Counted from the first letter of the stretch, positions 45,962-55,815 are shown. The stretch is DNA of 64,000 nt from Specibacter cremeus (GCF_003946885.1 NZ_RWKQ01000002.1:37492-101491), one strand, 5' to 3'. Numbers and translations are program-made. The notes: generated by a model from the sequence alone, not told the origin.

Positions 45962-47010
45962 TCCTGGATCCGGCAGCTGCAGTCCGGGTGGGCGGACAGT
46001 TCCTGCCGGCTCCAGCAACCGTCGGCGCCATGGAACGTCAGCGTCGCCGACCATGCGCCCGGGCGGTTGACGGCATCGATGTACAGCAGCACCTGGGCGG
46101 CCGCCGTGCCGGCCAGGGCGGTGGACAGCGCGGCGCTCTCAAGGGCCGGGTGGCGCCCGGGCCCGGTGCCGGGCGGGCCGGCGGCCAGCTGCCGGGACAC
46201 CTCGTCCCACTGCGGGTCGGCGGCGCCGCGGTGCCGTTCCAGGCATTCCCCGCACGGCGTGGCGCCGGGAACCACGAGCGGGCCGACCACGCCGTCCTGT
46301 TCGCGCAGCAGCACGTACAGGTGCGGGCGATCCGCGGCCAGCAGCCGCGCCTCGGCGGCCGCGTCGACGGCGTCGTGCCCGACCTGGACCACCAGGTCGA
46401 GCCGCGGCAGGTCCGGCCCGCCCGGGTCGCGGCCGTGCACCACGTGCGGCCGGCACTCCGCGTCCAGGCGCAGCAGGCGCCGGCGCAGGGCCAGGGAACG
46501 CCGAAGGCCGATGTCGGGGCCGCCGTAGGCCCCGCCGTCGACGTCGGACGCCGTGACGGGCCGGTCGTCCTCGAGCAGCAGGGTGCCGATGCCCGAGGTG
46601 ACCAACGCCGTGGCCAGCGCCGCACCGGTCCGGCCCAGTCCGATGATGCGGACGACGGCGTCCTCGCGTTGGTCGAGCAGGCCCAGGGCGGGGTGGTGGT
46701 GCAGGCCGGCGAGGAAATGCTCCTCGGCCAGCAGCCGGTCGCCGCGAAGGCCGGGCAGGTGGAAGTCGTCGTCGTCGAACAGTGCCGGGGCCAGCGACCG
46801 GCAGATCTCGGCCGCGCGCGCGAAGCTCATGTCCAGGTCGGCGAGAATGGCCGCCAGATCCCGTCCGGCCGTGCCGCGGCGCAGCGTCTCGACGAAGGCC
46901 AGGTCGGCCGCCGTCATGCCCTCCACGATGAAACCGCCGGGACCCACGCCGACCTGCACACTCGTGGCGTTCCGGTACACCACACGCAACCCGGGATTGA
47001 TCCTGGCCAT
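45922..47010 (-). CDS. ThiF/E1-like protein with N-terminal winged-helix-like region
   Basis: 362 residues. Residues about 1-110 look like a small helical domain. From about 120 there is a Rossmann E1-like domain: IIGLGRTGAAL, L-L-E-D-D-R-P-V. Two cysteine pairs, C-G-E-C in the middle and C-S-C near the end, would bind structural zinc. The R-x-x-R/N-L-x-R-Q ATP-site residues of ThiF/MoeB are not evident, so adenylation is uncertain. It resembles Rv3196 by position and the cyclodehydratase-associated ThiF-like proteins by layout. ATG 47010 is favoured (GGAGGAG just upstream). Confidence 0.7.
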   Translation of the reverse strand: MARINPGLRVVYRNATSVQVGVGPGGFIVEGMTAADLAFVETLRRGTAGRDLAAILADLDMSFARAAEICRSLAPALFDDDDFHLPGLRGDRLLAEEHFLAGLHHHPALGLLDQREDAVVRIIGLGRTGAALATALVTSGIGTLLLEDDRPVTASDVDGGAYGGPDIGLRRSLALRRRLLRLDAECRPHVVHGRDPGGPDLPRLDLVVQVGHDAVDAAAEARLLAADRPHLYVLLREQDGVVGPLVVPGATPCGECLERHRGAADPQWDEVSRQLAAGPPGTGPGRHPALESAALSTALAGTAAAQVLLYIDAVNRPGAWSATLTFHGADGCWSRQELSAHPDCSCRIQDQALATISSTAEP

Positions 47011-47162
47011 GGCTCCTCCATTTCGGTTCGGGCGCGCGGCCCGTGTGGACGATGGTTGCACGAATCCCCGCCGCCCGCCTCCGGTTATCCACAGGCGGGC
47101 GTTGTCCACACCGTGGCTGCCGGTCGTCGCGAGGCGCCCGCGGGACGGGATACGGTCGAGGC

Positions 47163-47762
47163 ATGGCAACCAGGAACCGCGCCTACCCCGTGGGCGACTT
47201 CACGACGGCGCACACCACCCGCACCGGCGCACCCGTGATCGTGCGGCGCTCCACCCGGCGCACGCGCAACATCGCCGCGTTCTGGGAGGCCGGCACGGCC
47301 GTGATCGCGATCCCGGCACGGCTGAGCGCCGCGGAGGAGACGAAGTGGGTGAGCCACATGCTCGACCGCCTCAATGCGGGGGAGGACCGCGATGAGCGCC
47401 GCCCCACCCTCGTGGGGGACGGGCTCGCCGCCCGGGCGCTGCTGCTCTCCGTGCAGTACCTGGGTGCGCGCGCACGGCCGCGGTCGGTGCGCTGGGTATC
47501 GAACCAGCACAAGCGGTGGGGGTCGGCCACGCCGGCCACCGGCGACATCCGGATCTCCGATGCGGTCAAGCCCATGCCGGACTACGTCCTCGACTATGTC
47601 CTGCTGCACGAGCTGGCGCACCTGATCGTGGCCGGCCACGGCAAGGACTTCTGGGCCCTGCTGGCCGGCTACCCGCAGCTCGAACGGGCCCGCGGATTCC
47701 TGGACGGCGCCGCGTTCGCCGCCCAGCGCGGGGTGGCGTTCGACGGCGGGGAGGACATGTAG
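47163..47762 (+). CDS. YgjP/WLM-type zinc metallopeptidase
   Basis: 199 residues. H149-E-L-A-H153 with H159 in H-G-K-D-F-W gives the HExxH...H zinc site of the M48-related YgjP family; S-N-Q-H-K-R-W-G-S before it is a family hallmark. Small single-domain cytosolic protease of unknown target. It is divergent from the ThiF-like gene (152-bp gap) and convergent with the DUF2342 gene, with a long hairpin between. Confidence 0.85.
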   Translation: MATRNRAYPVGDFTTAHTTRTGAPVIVRRSTRRTRNIAAFWEAGTAVIAIPARLSAAEETKWVSHMLDRLNAGEDRDERRPTLVGDGLAARALLLSVQYLGARARPRSVRWVSNQHKRWGSATPATGDIRISDAVKPMPDYVLDYVLLHELAHLIVAGHGKDFWALLAGYPQLERARGFLDGAAFAAQRGVAFDGGEDM

Positions 47763-47774
47763 GTTCCCTCCACC

Positions 47775-47836
47775 CAACTGGTGGACTGTTGTTGCACGAA
47801 ATCCACGGAAAACGTGCAATTACCGTCCACCAGTTG
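47775..47836. terminator. 24-bp hairpin at convergent junction
   Basis: Arms 47775-47798 (CAACTGGTGGACTGTTGTTG start) and 47813-47836 pair with three mismatches around a 14-nt A-rich loop, 12 bp past the peptidase stop and 12 bp from the opposite DUF2342 stop. One arm, read in reverse, resembles the GTGGACGGTAA repeat at 41349. Likely bidirectional terminator. Confidence 0.65.
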
Positions 47837-47848
47837 ACGCGCGGCAGG

Positions 47849-49255
47849 TCAGCTCGCCGCGGGGGTGGGGCCGTCGTCGGGCGTGTCGTCCGGCGTGTCG
47901 GTCGTCGTGTCGGGGGCCTTGTCGTCGAAGCCGCCCTCGAGCAGCTTGGCCAGCGCAGCGTCCACCTCGGACTCGGAGGCCTCGGACGCCTCGCGCCGGG
48001 CGGCGAATCCGGACGGGTCGTCCAGGTCGGCTGCCGTGGGCAGCAGGTCCGGGTGCTTCCAGATCGCGTCGCGGCCCTCGATGCCGCGCTCGTCGCGCAT
48101 CGACTTCCACAGCGTGGCGGCGTCGCGCAGCCGGCGAGGGCGCAGCTCCAGGCCCACGAGGGCGCCGAACGCGTGCTCGGCGGGGCCGCCCGTGGCGCGG
48201 CGGCGGCGCACCGTCTCACGCAGCGCGGCGGCGGAGGGCAGGTTCGTCGCCGCCTCGAACGTGAGCTCGTCCACCCAGCCCTCGACCAGCGCCAGCGCCG
48301 TCTCCAGCTTGGCCAGGGCGGCCTCCTGCTCGGGCGTCTTGGCGGGCATGAACACGCCCTCCGACAGCGCGTCCTGCAGGTCCTGCGGGTTGCTGGGATC
48401 CAGGTTGCGGGCCACGTCCTCGATCCGGGACATGTCGATGTGGATGCCGCGCGCATACGACTCGATGGCGCCCAGCAGGTGGCCGCGCAGCCACGGGACC
48501 TGCACGAACAGCCGGGCGTGCGCGGCCTCGCGCAGCGCCAGGAACAGCCGCACGTCGGCCTCCGGCAGGTCCAGGCCCGCGCCGAACGCCTTCACATTGG
48601 CCGGCAGCAGCGCCATCTGCAGGTCCGCGAGCGGCACGCCGATATCGGTGGAGCCGACCACTTCCTTCGCCAGCGCCCCGACGGCCTGCCCCAGCTGCAT
48701 GCCGAACAGCGCCCCGCCCATGTTCTGCAGCATGGAGGATGCCTGGCCCATCATGGACTTCATCTCCTCGGGCAGCTGCTCGTTCATGGCCGTGGACAGC
48801 GCAAACGCGATGCTGTTGGCCACCGGTTCGGTCAGCCGCTTCCACGTGCCCAGTGTCTCCTCGACCCATTCGGCCCGTGACCAGGCCCGGCCGATGATGC
48901 CCGTGCTGGGCAGGTCGGTCACCGGATCCAGCCACAGCTCGGCCAGCCGCAACGCCTCATCGACCTCCCGCGACTGTGCGGCGGTGACGGACGGGTCATC
49001 GCCGGCCGCGGCGGCCCGGGCGTTGTCGTGGGCCAGGTCCCAGTTGACCGCCGTGTCGCTGTCGGCGCTCATCATGGCCTGCACCTGCGCGAACATCTGG
49101 GCGAGCGTGTTCGGGTCCGATGGCAGGCCCGCGGCCTTGGCCAGCTCGGCCGGGTCGAATCCCTCGATCCCCTCGCCCCCCATCAGCCGGGCCAGCATTT
49201 CAGACAGCGGGTCCTTGGGGGTGTCGTCGTCGTTGTTGGCTGGGTTCGTGGACAT
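47849..49255 (-). CDS. DUF2342 zinc-dependent metalloprotease-like protein (Rv3195-type)
   Basis: 468 residues. Family marks: M-L-x-N-M-G-G-A-L-F-G-M-Q-L-G-Q-A-V-G in the middle, then L-R-E-A-A-H-A-R-L-F, where the HExxH motif is reversed to E-A-A-H, and a C-terminal W-V-D region. An acidic tail rich in Asp, Thr and Pro ends the protein. Whether it is catalytic is unsettled in the family. It is divergent from the PDZ protease gene, as with Rv3195/Rv3194c. Confidence 0.85.
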   Translation of the reverse strand: MSTNPANNDDDTPKDPLSEMLARLMGGEGIEGFDPAELAKAAGLPSDPNTLAQMFAQVQAMMSADSDTAVNWDLAHDNARAAAAGDDPSVTAAQSREVDEALRLAELWLDPVTDLPSTGIIGRAWSRAEWVEETLGTWKRLTEPVANSIAFALSTAMNEQLPEEMKSMMGQASSMLQNMGGALFGMQLGQAVGALAKEVVGSTDIGVPLADLQMALLPANVKAFGAGLDLPEADVRLFLALREAAHARLFVQVPWLRGHLLGAIESYARGIHIDMSRIEDVARNLDPSNPQDLQDALSEGVFMPAKTPEQEAALAKLETALALVEGWVDELTFEAATNLPSAAALRETVRRRRATGGPAEHAFGALVGLELRPRRLRDAATLWKSMRDERGIEGRDAIWKHPDLLPTAADLDDPSGFAARREASEASESEVDAALAKLLEGGFDDKAPDTTTDTPDDTPDDGPTPAAS

Positions 49256-49523
49256 GGTGTGCCGATCGTCGCAGGGGGTGCTGGTGATTTCACGTTACCG
49301 CCGCGCCCGGGGGTTGTCGCCCCCGCCGGCGCCGCTGTTCGCTACCGGCAAATCAACCGGCAAATCACCGACCGCAATCCGCCGGCCCGGGACGGACGAC
49401 GGCGGCGCTCACCGCTCGCCGCGGGCGAAACCCAGTAGGCTGGTGTGGATACCCGGTGCCGCATGCCCGGGGGCCGAAGAGTTCGTTGGCACCGCTATCA
49501 CGTCCAGGGAGAGGAACGCGCAT

Positions 49524-50624
49524 TTGAGCGAGGAGAACGCGGCAGTCCCGGCCCCGGCCGCTGCCCCGAAACGACCCCGCGACGGCCGGTTCCCGGCCAT
49601 GCTGGTCTCCGGCGTGCTGGCCGCCGTCCTCGCCATCGTCGCAATCCTGGTCCCGGTCCCGTACGTCATCGAATCACCCGGCCCGGCCATCAACACCATC
49701 GGCAAGGTCAACGGCGAGCCGATCATCACGGTCACCGGCCAGAAGTCGTTTCCGGGAACCGGCACACTGGACCTGACCACCGTCCACATGTTCGGCGGGC
49801 TGCCCGAGAGCCCGGTCAACATCTTCCAGGTGCTGCGCGCATGGGCGAGCAACAGCAATAACATCTACCCGGCCGAACTGATCTACGCGCCGGGCACCAG
49901 CGAGCAGACGATCTCCGGGGAGAACGCGGCGCAGATGACCTCCTCGCAGGAGGACGCGACGGCCGCCGCGCTGAAACAGCTGGGCATCAAGTACACGACG
50001 CACCTTGCCGTCGCCGCGATTCCGTCCGGCTCGGCATCCGCGGGGCGGCTCAAGCCCGGCGACGTGCTGGTGTCCATCGACGGGACCAGGATCGCCGGCC
50101 TCACGGTCATCCAGGACGCGCTGGCCAAGGGCAACGGCGCCCCGGCCAGCCTCACGATCAAGCGTGCCGGCGTCGAGAGCACCGTTTCGGTCACGCCGCA
50201 GAAGGCCGGCACCGGCAAATACGTGCTCGGCATCCAGGTCCAGTACAAGTTCGATTTCCCGTTCCAGGTCAGCTTCGCCCTGCCGAACGTCGGCGGCCCC
50301 AGCGCCGGCATGATGTTCAGCCTCGGGATCATCGACACGCTCACGCCGGGCAACCTGACCGGGGGCAGGCACTTCGCCGGCACCGGCACGATCGACCCGG
50401 ACGGCACCGTCGGGCCCATCGGCGGCATCGCACAGAAGATGATCGGGGCCCGCCAGGCCGGCGCCGACTACTTCCTGGCCCCGGCCCCGAACTGCGGCGA
50501 CGTCGTCGGGCACATCCCGCAGGGGTTGCAGGTGATCAAGGTGGCCACGTTGTCGGCCGCCTATGACGCCGTGAAGCTCATCGGTTCGGGACAGGACGGT
50601 TCGAAACTGCCGACCTGCAGCTAG
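49524..50624 (+). CDS. PDZ-domain Lon-type serine protease (YlbL family)
   Basis: 366 residues. One N-terminal membrane helix (about 27-49), a PDZ domain around 170-230 (GRLKPGDVLVSIDG), then an S16 Lon-type protease domain with catalytic Ser260 in GGPSAGMM and Lys305 in IAQKMIG. Likely membrane-anchored on the outer face. TTG 49524 is chosen since GAGAGGA lies about 9 nt upstream and the helix then starts at the expected distance. Corresponds to Rv3194c. Confidence 0.9.
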   Translation: MSEENAAVPAPAAAPKRPRDGRFPAMLVSGVLAAVLAIVAILVPVPYVIESPGPAINTIGKVNGEPIITVTGQKSFPGTGTLDLTTVHMFGGLPESPVNIFQVLRAWASNSNNIYPAELIYAPGTSEQTISGENAAQMTSSQEDATAAALKQLGIKYTTHLAVAAIPSGSASAGRLKPGDVLVSIDGTRIAGLTVIQDALAKGNGAPASLTIKRAGVESTVSVTPQKAGTGKYVLGIQVQYKFDFPFQVSFALPNVGGPSAGMMFSLGIIDTLTPGNLTGGRHFAGTGTIDPDGTVGPIGGIAQKMIGARQAGADYFLAPAPNCGDVVGHIPQGLQVIKVATLSAAYDAVKLIGSGQDGSKLPTCS

Positions 50625-50728
50625 CGGGAACTTCCCGCCGTCGTCCTTCGTGCCACAACTGAGGGCACCCACACCCGCACCATCCACCCACTACCGACCA
50701 ACAAAGGCCAGCCAACCATGAGGTACCA

Positions 50729-53710
50729 GTGAGCACCCGACCCTCACCGTCCAGCCGACCCGCCAACACGCGCCGCCGGCGCGGTGCCCTGCTGCCGACC
50801 ATCATCGTGGTCGTCGTGCTCGTCATCGCCCTGGTCATCTTCGCGGGCATCTACACCGACGCGCTGTGGTTCAGCCAGCTCGGCTACAGTGGTGTGTTCT
50901 GGCGTGAACGGATCGCCAAGCTGCTGATCTTCCTGGCCGGGTTCCTGGCCATGGCCGGTGGCGTCTACGCGTCCATCCGCATCGCCTACCGGGCACGCCC
51001 CGTGTACGCGCCCGACTCCGCCCAGACCGACAACCTGCACCGTTACCAGTCGCAGCTCGAACCCGTGCGGCGGGTGGTCATGCTCGGCGTCCCGATCGTG
51101 TTCGGCCTGTTCGCCGGCGCGGCCGCGATCGCGCAGTGGCAGAAGGTGATGCTGTTCTTCTTCCAGGTGCCGTTCGGCAAGACAGACCCGCAGTTCGGGC
51201 TGGACATCAGTTTCTACACGAACACGCTGCCGTTCGTCGGCTTCGTCATCGGCACGCTGATCAGCGTTACCGTCGTGGCCGCCATCGCCGGCATCCTCAC
51301 GCACTACCTGTACGGCGCCATCCGCCTGCACGACCGCGGCCTCTATGCCTCCCGTGCCGCGCAGGTCCACCTGGGCGTGCTGGCGGCCCTGTTCCTGATC
51401 CTGCTCGCCATCAACTTCTGGATGGAACGCTACGGGACGCTGCAGGACAACTCCGGTTCCTGGGCCGGCGCCCTGTACACGGATGTCAACGCCGTCATCC
51501 CGACCAAAGCGATCCTGGCCGTCGCGGCGCTGCTCGTGGCCGTGCTGTTCGTCGTCTCCGCCGTGATCGGCCGGTGGAAGCTGCCGCTGATCGGCACGGC
51601 CATGCTCGTCATCACGGCCATCGTCGCCGGGGGCATCTACCCGTGGGCCATCCAGAACCTGCAGGTCAAGCCGTCACAGAAGACGCTCGAGTCCCAGTAC
51701 ATCGGCCGCAATATCAACATGACGCGGCAGGCCTACGGGCTCGCCGACATGGAGGTCACCGCCTACGACGCCAAGACGACCGTGAGCGCCGGCCAGTTGC
51801 GCAAGGACGCCAACACGGCGGCCAACATCCGCCTGCTGGACCCGAACCTGGTCTCGGCCACGTTTGCGCAACTGGAACAGTACCGCCCCTACTACAAGTT
51901 CCCCAAGACACTCAACGTGGACCGCTACACCATCGACGGCAAGGTCCAGGACGCCGTCATCGCCGTGCGCGAGCTGAACCCCGACGGCATCAGCCCGGGC
52001 CAGCAGACCTGGTACAACCAGCACCTGGTCTACACGCACGGCTACGGCGTCGTGGCCGCCTACGGCAACAACGTCACCTCCGACGGCAAGCCGGTCTTCA
52101 TGCAGTCCGGTGTTCCCTCGACGGGCGTGCTCGGCGACTACGAACCGCGCATCTACTTCGGCCAATACATGACCGACTACTCGATCGTGGGCGGGCCCGC
52201 GAACGGCTCCCACGTCGAACTGGACCGCCCGCAGGGCTCGTCCGGGTCGTCCGGGGAGTCCATGACGACGTTCACCGGCAACGGCGGTCCGAACGTGGGC
52301 AACTGGTTCAACCGGCTCATGTACGCGTTGAAGTACCAGTCCTCCGACCTGCTGCTCACCGACGGGGTCAACAGCGATTCGCAGATCCTGTACGACCGCA
52401 CCCCCGTGGACCGCGTCGCCAAGGCCGCGCCCTACCTGACGATTGACGGGAACCCATACCCGGCCGTCGTCGACGGCCGGGTCAAATGGATCGTGGACGG
52501 GTACACGACCAGCTCGTACTATCCGTACTCGCAGCAACAACAGTTGCAGCAGGCCACATCCGACTCGCTCACCGCCCAGGGCTCATCCTCGGCGTTGCCC
52601 GCGAACACGGTCAACTACATCCGCAACTCGGTCAAGGCGACCGTGGACGCCTATGACGGGTCGGTGACGCTGTACGCGTGGGACGACCAGGACCCGATCC
52701 TGAAGGCGTGGGAGAAGGTCTTCCCGACCTCGGTCAAACCGTACTCGGAGATGTCCGGGGACCTGATGAGCCATGTGCGGTATCCGGAGGACCTGTTCAA
52801 GGTCCAGCGGTCGCTGCTGGGCCAGTACCATGTGACGAATCCGGACGACTTCTTCTCCAACACGTACGCGTGGAGTGTGCCGGACGATCCGACGACGTCC
52901 TCGACCGACAAGCAGCCGCCGTACTACCTGTCGCTGCAGATGCCCGGTGACACCCGGACGGCGTTCTCGCTGACGACCGGCTTCATCCCGCAGGTCGTGG
53001 CGGGGACCGAATCGCGCAACGTGCTTTACGGGTTCCTGGCCGCCAACGGCGACGCGGGCGACGTCAAGGGGGTCAAGGGCAAGAACTACGGCAAGTTGCA
53101 GCTGCTCGACCTGACCGCGAACACGCAGGTGCCCGGTCCGGGCCAGGTGCAGAACACGTTCGTGTCCGACCCGTCCGTCTCGGAACAGCTGAACGTGCTC
53201 AAGCTGGGCCAGTCCGAGGTGCTCAACGGCAACCTGCTGACCCTGCCCATGGGCGGCGGCATGCTGTATGTGCAGCCCGTCTACGTGAAGGGCACCGGCT
53301 CGACGTCATACCCGACCCTGCAACGTGTCCTGGTCGCCTTCGGCAACAAGATCGGCTACGCCCCGACACTCAATGAGTCGCTGGACCAGCTCTTCGGCGG
53401 CAACTCGGGCGTCCAGACACCGGACGCCGGCAATGCCAGCGCCGGGTCGGGCAGCGCCGGCAGCTCGAACGCCGGCGCCGGCACCGCACAGGCAGACAAC
53501 CCGGCCCTGCGCGCGGCGCTGGACCAGGCCGGCCAGGCGCTCAAGGACAGCCAGGCGGCACTCGCCAAGGGCGACTTCACCGCCTACGGCGCGGCCCAGA
53601 AGAAGCTGAGCGAGGCCATTGCCGCCGCCATCGCGGCCGAGGGCAAACCGTCCACGGGCGCGGGCAAGGGCACGGCCACGAGCTCGCCGACGGCGACGCC
53701 CACGCCGTAG
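50729..53710 (+). CDS. UPF0182 family membrane protein
   Basis: 993 residues. About seven membrane helices in the first 310 residues (first at about 22-42), then a large extracytoplasmic domain with Q-Y-I-x-R-N-I-x-x-T-R-x-[17 protein letters not shown] and E-P-R-I-Y-F-G. The end is Ala/Gly/Ser-rich with a coiled segment ([11 protein letters not shown]) and a Thr/Pro tail. Function unknown; conserved across actinobacteria (Rv3193c). GTG 50729 is used; a four-codon ATG frame at 50718 overlaps it. Confidence 0.92.
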   Translation: MSTRPSPSSRPANTRRRRGALLPTIIVVVVLVIALVIFAGIYTDALWFSQLGYSGVFWRERIAKLLIFLAGFLAMAGGVYASIRIAYRARPVYAPDSAQTDNLHRYQSQLEPVRRVVMLGVPIVFGLFAGAAAIAQWQKVMLFFFQVPFGKTDPQFGLDISFYTNTLPFVGFVIGTLISVTVVAAIAGILTHYLYGAIRLHDRGLYASRAAQVHLGVLAALFLILLAINFWMERYGTLQDNSGSWAGALYTDVNAVIPTKAILAVAALLVAVLFVVSAVIGRWKLPLIGTAMLVITAIVAGGIYPWAIQNLQVKPSQKTLESQYIGRNINMTRQAYGLADMEVTAYDAKTTVSAGQLRKDANTAANIRLLDPNLVSATFAQLEQYRPYYKFPKTLNVDRYTIDGKVQDAVIAVRELNPDGISPGQQTWYNQHLVYTHGYGVVAAYGNNVTSDGKPVFMQSGVPSTGVLGDYEPRIYFGQYMTDYSIVGGPANGSHVELDRPQGSSGSSGESMTTFTGNGGPNVGNWFNRLMYALKYQSSDLLLTDGVNSDSQILYDRTPVDRVAKAAPYLTIDGNPYPAVVDGRVKWIVDGYTTSSYYPYSQQQQLQQATSDSLTAQGSSSALPANTVNYIRNSVKATVDAYDGSVTLYAWDDQDPILKAWEKVFPTSVKPYSEMSGDLMSHVRYPEDLFKVQRSLLGQYHVTNPDDFFSNTYAWSVPDDPTTSSTDKQPPYYLSLQMPGDTRTAFSLTTGFIPQVVAGTESRNVLYGFLAANGDAGDVKGVKGKNYGKLQLLDLTANTQVPGPGQVQNTFVSDPSVSEQLNVLKLGQSEVLNGNLLTLPMGGGMLYVQPVYVKGTGSTSYPTLQRVLVAFGNKIGYAPTLNESLDQLFGGNSGVQTPDAGNASAGSGSAGSSNAGAGTAQADNPALRAALDQAGQALKDSQAALAKGDFTAYGAAQKKLSEAIAAAIAAEGKPSTGAGKGTATSSPTATPTP

Positions 53711-53736
53711 GAGACGAACCTCACGGTCCCTCCGAT

Positions 53737-53766
53737 TTGGCTGCACCACCTACGCGGCGGTAGGGT
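53737..53766 (+). promoter_or_regulatory. Promoter of the initiator tRNA gene
   Basis: TTGGCT at 53737-53742 and TAGGGT at 53761-53766 are 18 bp apart, giving a start near 53773, only about five bases before the mature tRNA 5' end. Confidence 0.55.
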
Positions 53767-53777
53767 TGAACTATCGC

Positions 53778-53852
<75 letters not shown>

Positions 53853-53857
53853 ACGAC

Positions 53858-53893
53858 AAGGGTCCCGGAAGCAGCCAGGCTTCCGGGACCTTT
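53858..53893 (+). terminator. Intrinsic terminator after tRNA-fMet
   Basis: Arms 53858-53872 and 53879-53893, core GGTCCCGGAAGC, pair over 15 bp with a 6-nt loop and one G-T wobble, followed by CCCTTT. It begins six bases after the tRNA, the best classic terminator in the window. Confidence 0.88.
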
Positions 53894-54009
53894 CCCTTTG
53901 GGGCCGGCTTCCCGCCCCGCCTTCTTGACAGGTCCTGCCGTGCGGATGACAGTGGCTGTACCTGCGGTGTCGCATACTGCAGTGTCCCAAATGCGGGGAG
54001 GCATCGACC

Positions 54010-54402
54010 ATGACCGATGACAGTAGCCTGGCCCTGCAGACGGCGCTGGCCTACTACCACGCCTGGACCAGCCACGACTTCGACCGCGCCATGACGTACA
54101 TCGCCGACGACATCGTTTGCCATGCGCCCGCGGGCCGGCTGGAGGGCGCTGAAGCGTTCCGTGGCTTCATGGAACCGTTCACGCGGATCCTGACGAGCTC
54201 CAGCCTGATCGCCGCGTTCGGCAACGACGACACCGCGTTGCTGATGTACGACGCCGATACCGTCCCGGTCAAGGGCGCCCCGGGCGCCGAATGCCACACC
54301 GTCAAGGACGGCCTCATCCACAAGATGACCATCATCTTCGACCGGGCCCCGTTCGACGCCGCCCGCGAGGCCGCAAAGCGCGCCCAGCCTGCTGACACGT
54401 AG
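54010..54402 (+). CDS. SnoaL-like / NTF2-superfamily protein
   Basis: 130 residues, single NTF2-like cone fold: A-L-A-Y-Y-H-A-W-T-S-H-D-F-D-R-A at the N-terminus, E-G-A-E-A-F-R-G-F, and a final helix after I-F-D. Members are isomerases, hydrolases or ligand binders; no catalytic residues settle this. It stands between the tRNA and the lower-GC island. Confidence 0.75.
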   Translation: MTDDSSLALQTALAYYHAWTSHDFDRAMTYIADDIVCHAPAGRLEGAEAFRGFMEPFTRILTSSSLIAAFGNDDTALLMYDADTVPVKGAPGAECHTVKDGLIHKMTIIFDRAPFDAAREAAKRAQPADT

Positions 54403-54475
54403 GGTTCCCGCTACAAACCACCGCCGGCGCCCAGATCAACAGCGGTGAATCAAGGCTTAGGACTTGTATTCTGAG

Positions 54476-54520
54476 TGGCATTGGAGTGCCGATGTCCAGC
54501 TGGTCGCGGGTCCAATGCCA
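54476..54520. promoter_or_regulatory. Perfect 10-bp inverted repeat upstream of the DUF3800 gene
   Basis: TGGCATTGGA at 54476-54485 and TCCAATGCCA at 54511-54520 are exact inverse copies with a 25-nt centre. A TATATA -10 box at 54540-54545 lies downstream, so the repeat covers the expected -35 area. Possible operator or hairpin. Confidence 0.4.
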
Positions 54521-54564
54521 TAGGCGTCGAGGGCGCGACTATATATCGACCGTAGGGAGACCGG

Positions 54565-55395
54565 GTGCACATCGCTTATGTTGATGATACGAAGCAGAAG
54601 GGCCTGCGAGTCGGGATGGGCGAACTCGTTGCGCTGGCCGCAGTCATCTTTCCGGAAGATCAAGTCAAACCGTTCGCCGATGCCTTCTATGCCTGCTATG
54701 ACGAGTTCGAGGTCCCTCATGACGTCGAACTCAAGTGGTCCTATGCCCAGAATAAGAACTGGTTCAGGGAGACAAACAGCACTGATAAGCAAACCCCGCT
54801 GAGGGAGGCGGTACTTCAAGCAGCGTGTGAGCACGACGCGCAAGCGATAGTGGTTGCTTGGGACCTTGCTGGTGGGGTTGCCACTGCAGGCCGTGAAAGG
54901 CCCGAGGACGCCGTGATTACTTTCATGTTCGAGCGAATTTCGATGCAGCTTGAGAACGGTGGTCATCGCGGGTTGATCGTGTTCGACAAGCCAGGGGGTG
55001 ATCACAAGACCGAAGCGGATTGGCTAACGGGTCGGCGCGACATGGTTACGCTCGGTACGAAGTACGTCAAGCCGAATGCTGTCGTCACTCAGGTCTTGAC
55101 CGCGCCGTCACATCTACACCCTCATCTGCAGCTGGCAGACCTCGTTGCCGGGAGCTTCACGGGGGCTATTGCAGGCAACAAGTACGGCATGGAACTTGTG
55201 CCGCTCGTCAGACCGATGCTCTGTGCCAACAGTTGGGGCATCGTTCCGCAGACGGGAGTGAAGCTGTACCCCGACGACATGAACAATCTGCACTACTGGG
55301 TATATGGCGCAGACACCATCAAACGTGGATCGTCTCGAGTTGGCCTTCCGAAAACTGGTTGGCGCTACTACGAGGACGCCGGCATGCCCGTCTAG
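54565..55395 (+). CDS. DUF3800 domain protein
   Basis: 276 residues. RNase H-like DUF3800 family: N-terminal Y-V-D-D (Asp7/Asp8), middle VFDKPGGDHKTE and late LQLADLVAG, the three conserved acidic blocks. Members occur in mobile islands and near defence genes, with presumed nuclease activity not proven. GTG 54565 has AGGGAG 5 nt upstream. By eye its coding is less GC-rich than neighbours, with A/T third positions such as GAT and AAG, which suggests horizontal gain. Confidence 0.85.
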   Translation: MHIAYVDDTKQKGLRVGMGELVALAAVIFPEDQVKPFADAFYACYDEFEVPHDVELKWSYAQNKNWFRETNSTDKQTPLREAVLQAACEHDAQAIVVAWDLAGGVATAGRERPEDAVITFMFERISMQLENGGHRGLIVFDKPGGDHKTEADWLTGRRDMVTLGTKYVKPNAVVTQVLTAPSHLHPHLQLADLVAGSFTGAIAGNKYGMELVPLVRPMLCANSWGIVPQTGVKLYPDDMNNLHYWVYGADTIKRGSSRVGLPKTGWRYYEDAGMPV

Positions 55396-55487
55396 ACAAA
55401 GGACTCAGTGATCGATGTACCAGTGGAAAACGGCCCGGTTGATGATGGCGGCGCCAACAGGCGAAGACATCGTGGCGTAAACCTGGA

Positions 55488-55516
55488 TTGATTGTATCGT
55501 ATAACGATACAATCAA
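55488..55516. promoter_or_regulatory. 29-bp palindromic operator of higBA
   Basis: Arms TTGATTGTATCGT (55488-55500) and its exact inverse (55504-55516) surround ATA. TATAAC at 55500-55505, inside the palindrome, is a good -10 box. The site ends 3 bp before the higB start, so HigA or HigBA binding would block transcription, the usual autoregulation of these modules. Confidence 0.85.
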
Positions 55517-55519
55517 CTG

Positions 55520-55798
55520 GTGATCATCAGTTTCCGCCACAAGGGCCTGCGGACACTATACGAGTCGGGCTCGGCTCGCGGCGTGCGCGGTGACCATGTA
55601 CGGAAGCTGGCGCGCATCCTGTCGGCGCTCGACGTCGCGGAGGGCCCGAAAGACGTCGATCTGCCGTCTTTCCGGCTCCACGCGCTGAAAGGTGACAGAC
55701 AGGGCTACTGGTCGATCTGGGTGAACGGGAACTGGCGTGTAACGTTCCGTTTTGTCCAGACGGATGTGGAGTTGGTCGACTATGAGGACTATCACTGA
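55520..55798 (+). CDS. higB: HigB-type toxin (RelE superfamily)
   Basis: 92 residues. RelE/HigB ribosome-dependent mRNA interferase fold: L-H-A-L-K-G-D, Y-W-S-I-W-V-N-G-N-W-R-V-T-F and a C-terminal V-E-L-V-D-Y-E-D-Y-H. Toxin precedes antitoxin, the typical higBA order. GTG 55520 directly follows the operator. Eight bases separate its stop and the antitoxin SD region. Confidence 0.92.
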   Translation: MIISFRHKGLRTLYESGSARGVRGDHVRKLARILSALDVAEGPKDVDLPSFRLHALKGDRQGYWSIWVNGNWRVTFRFVQTDVELVDYEDYH

Positions 55799-55815
55799 GT
55801 AAGGAGATGAGGACG

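Noticed and set aside
45962..47162. Azoline peptide biosynthesis cluster around the ThiF-like gene
   Set aside because: No YcaO, dehydrogenase or precursor peptide was recognised near it.
50718..50732. Four-codon upstream frame ATG-AGG-TAC-CAG-TGA overlapping the UPF0182 start
   Set aside because: Its AGG probably serves as ribosome binding site for the GTG; there is no evidence that it is a regulatory leader peptide.
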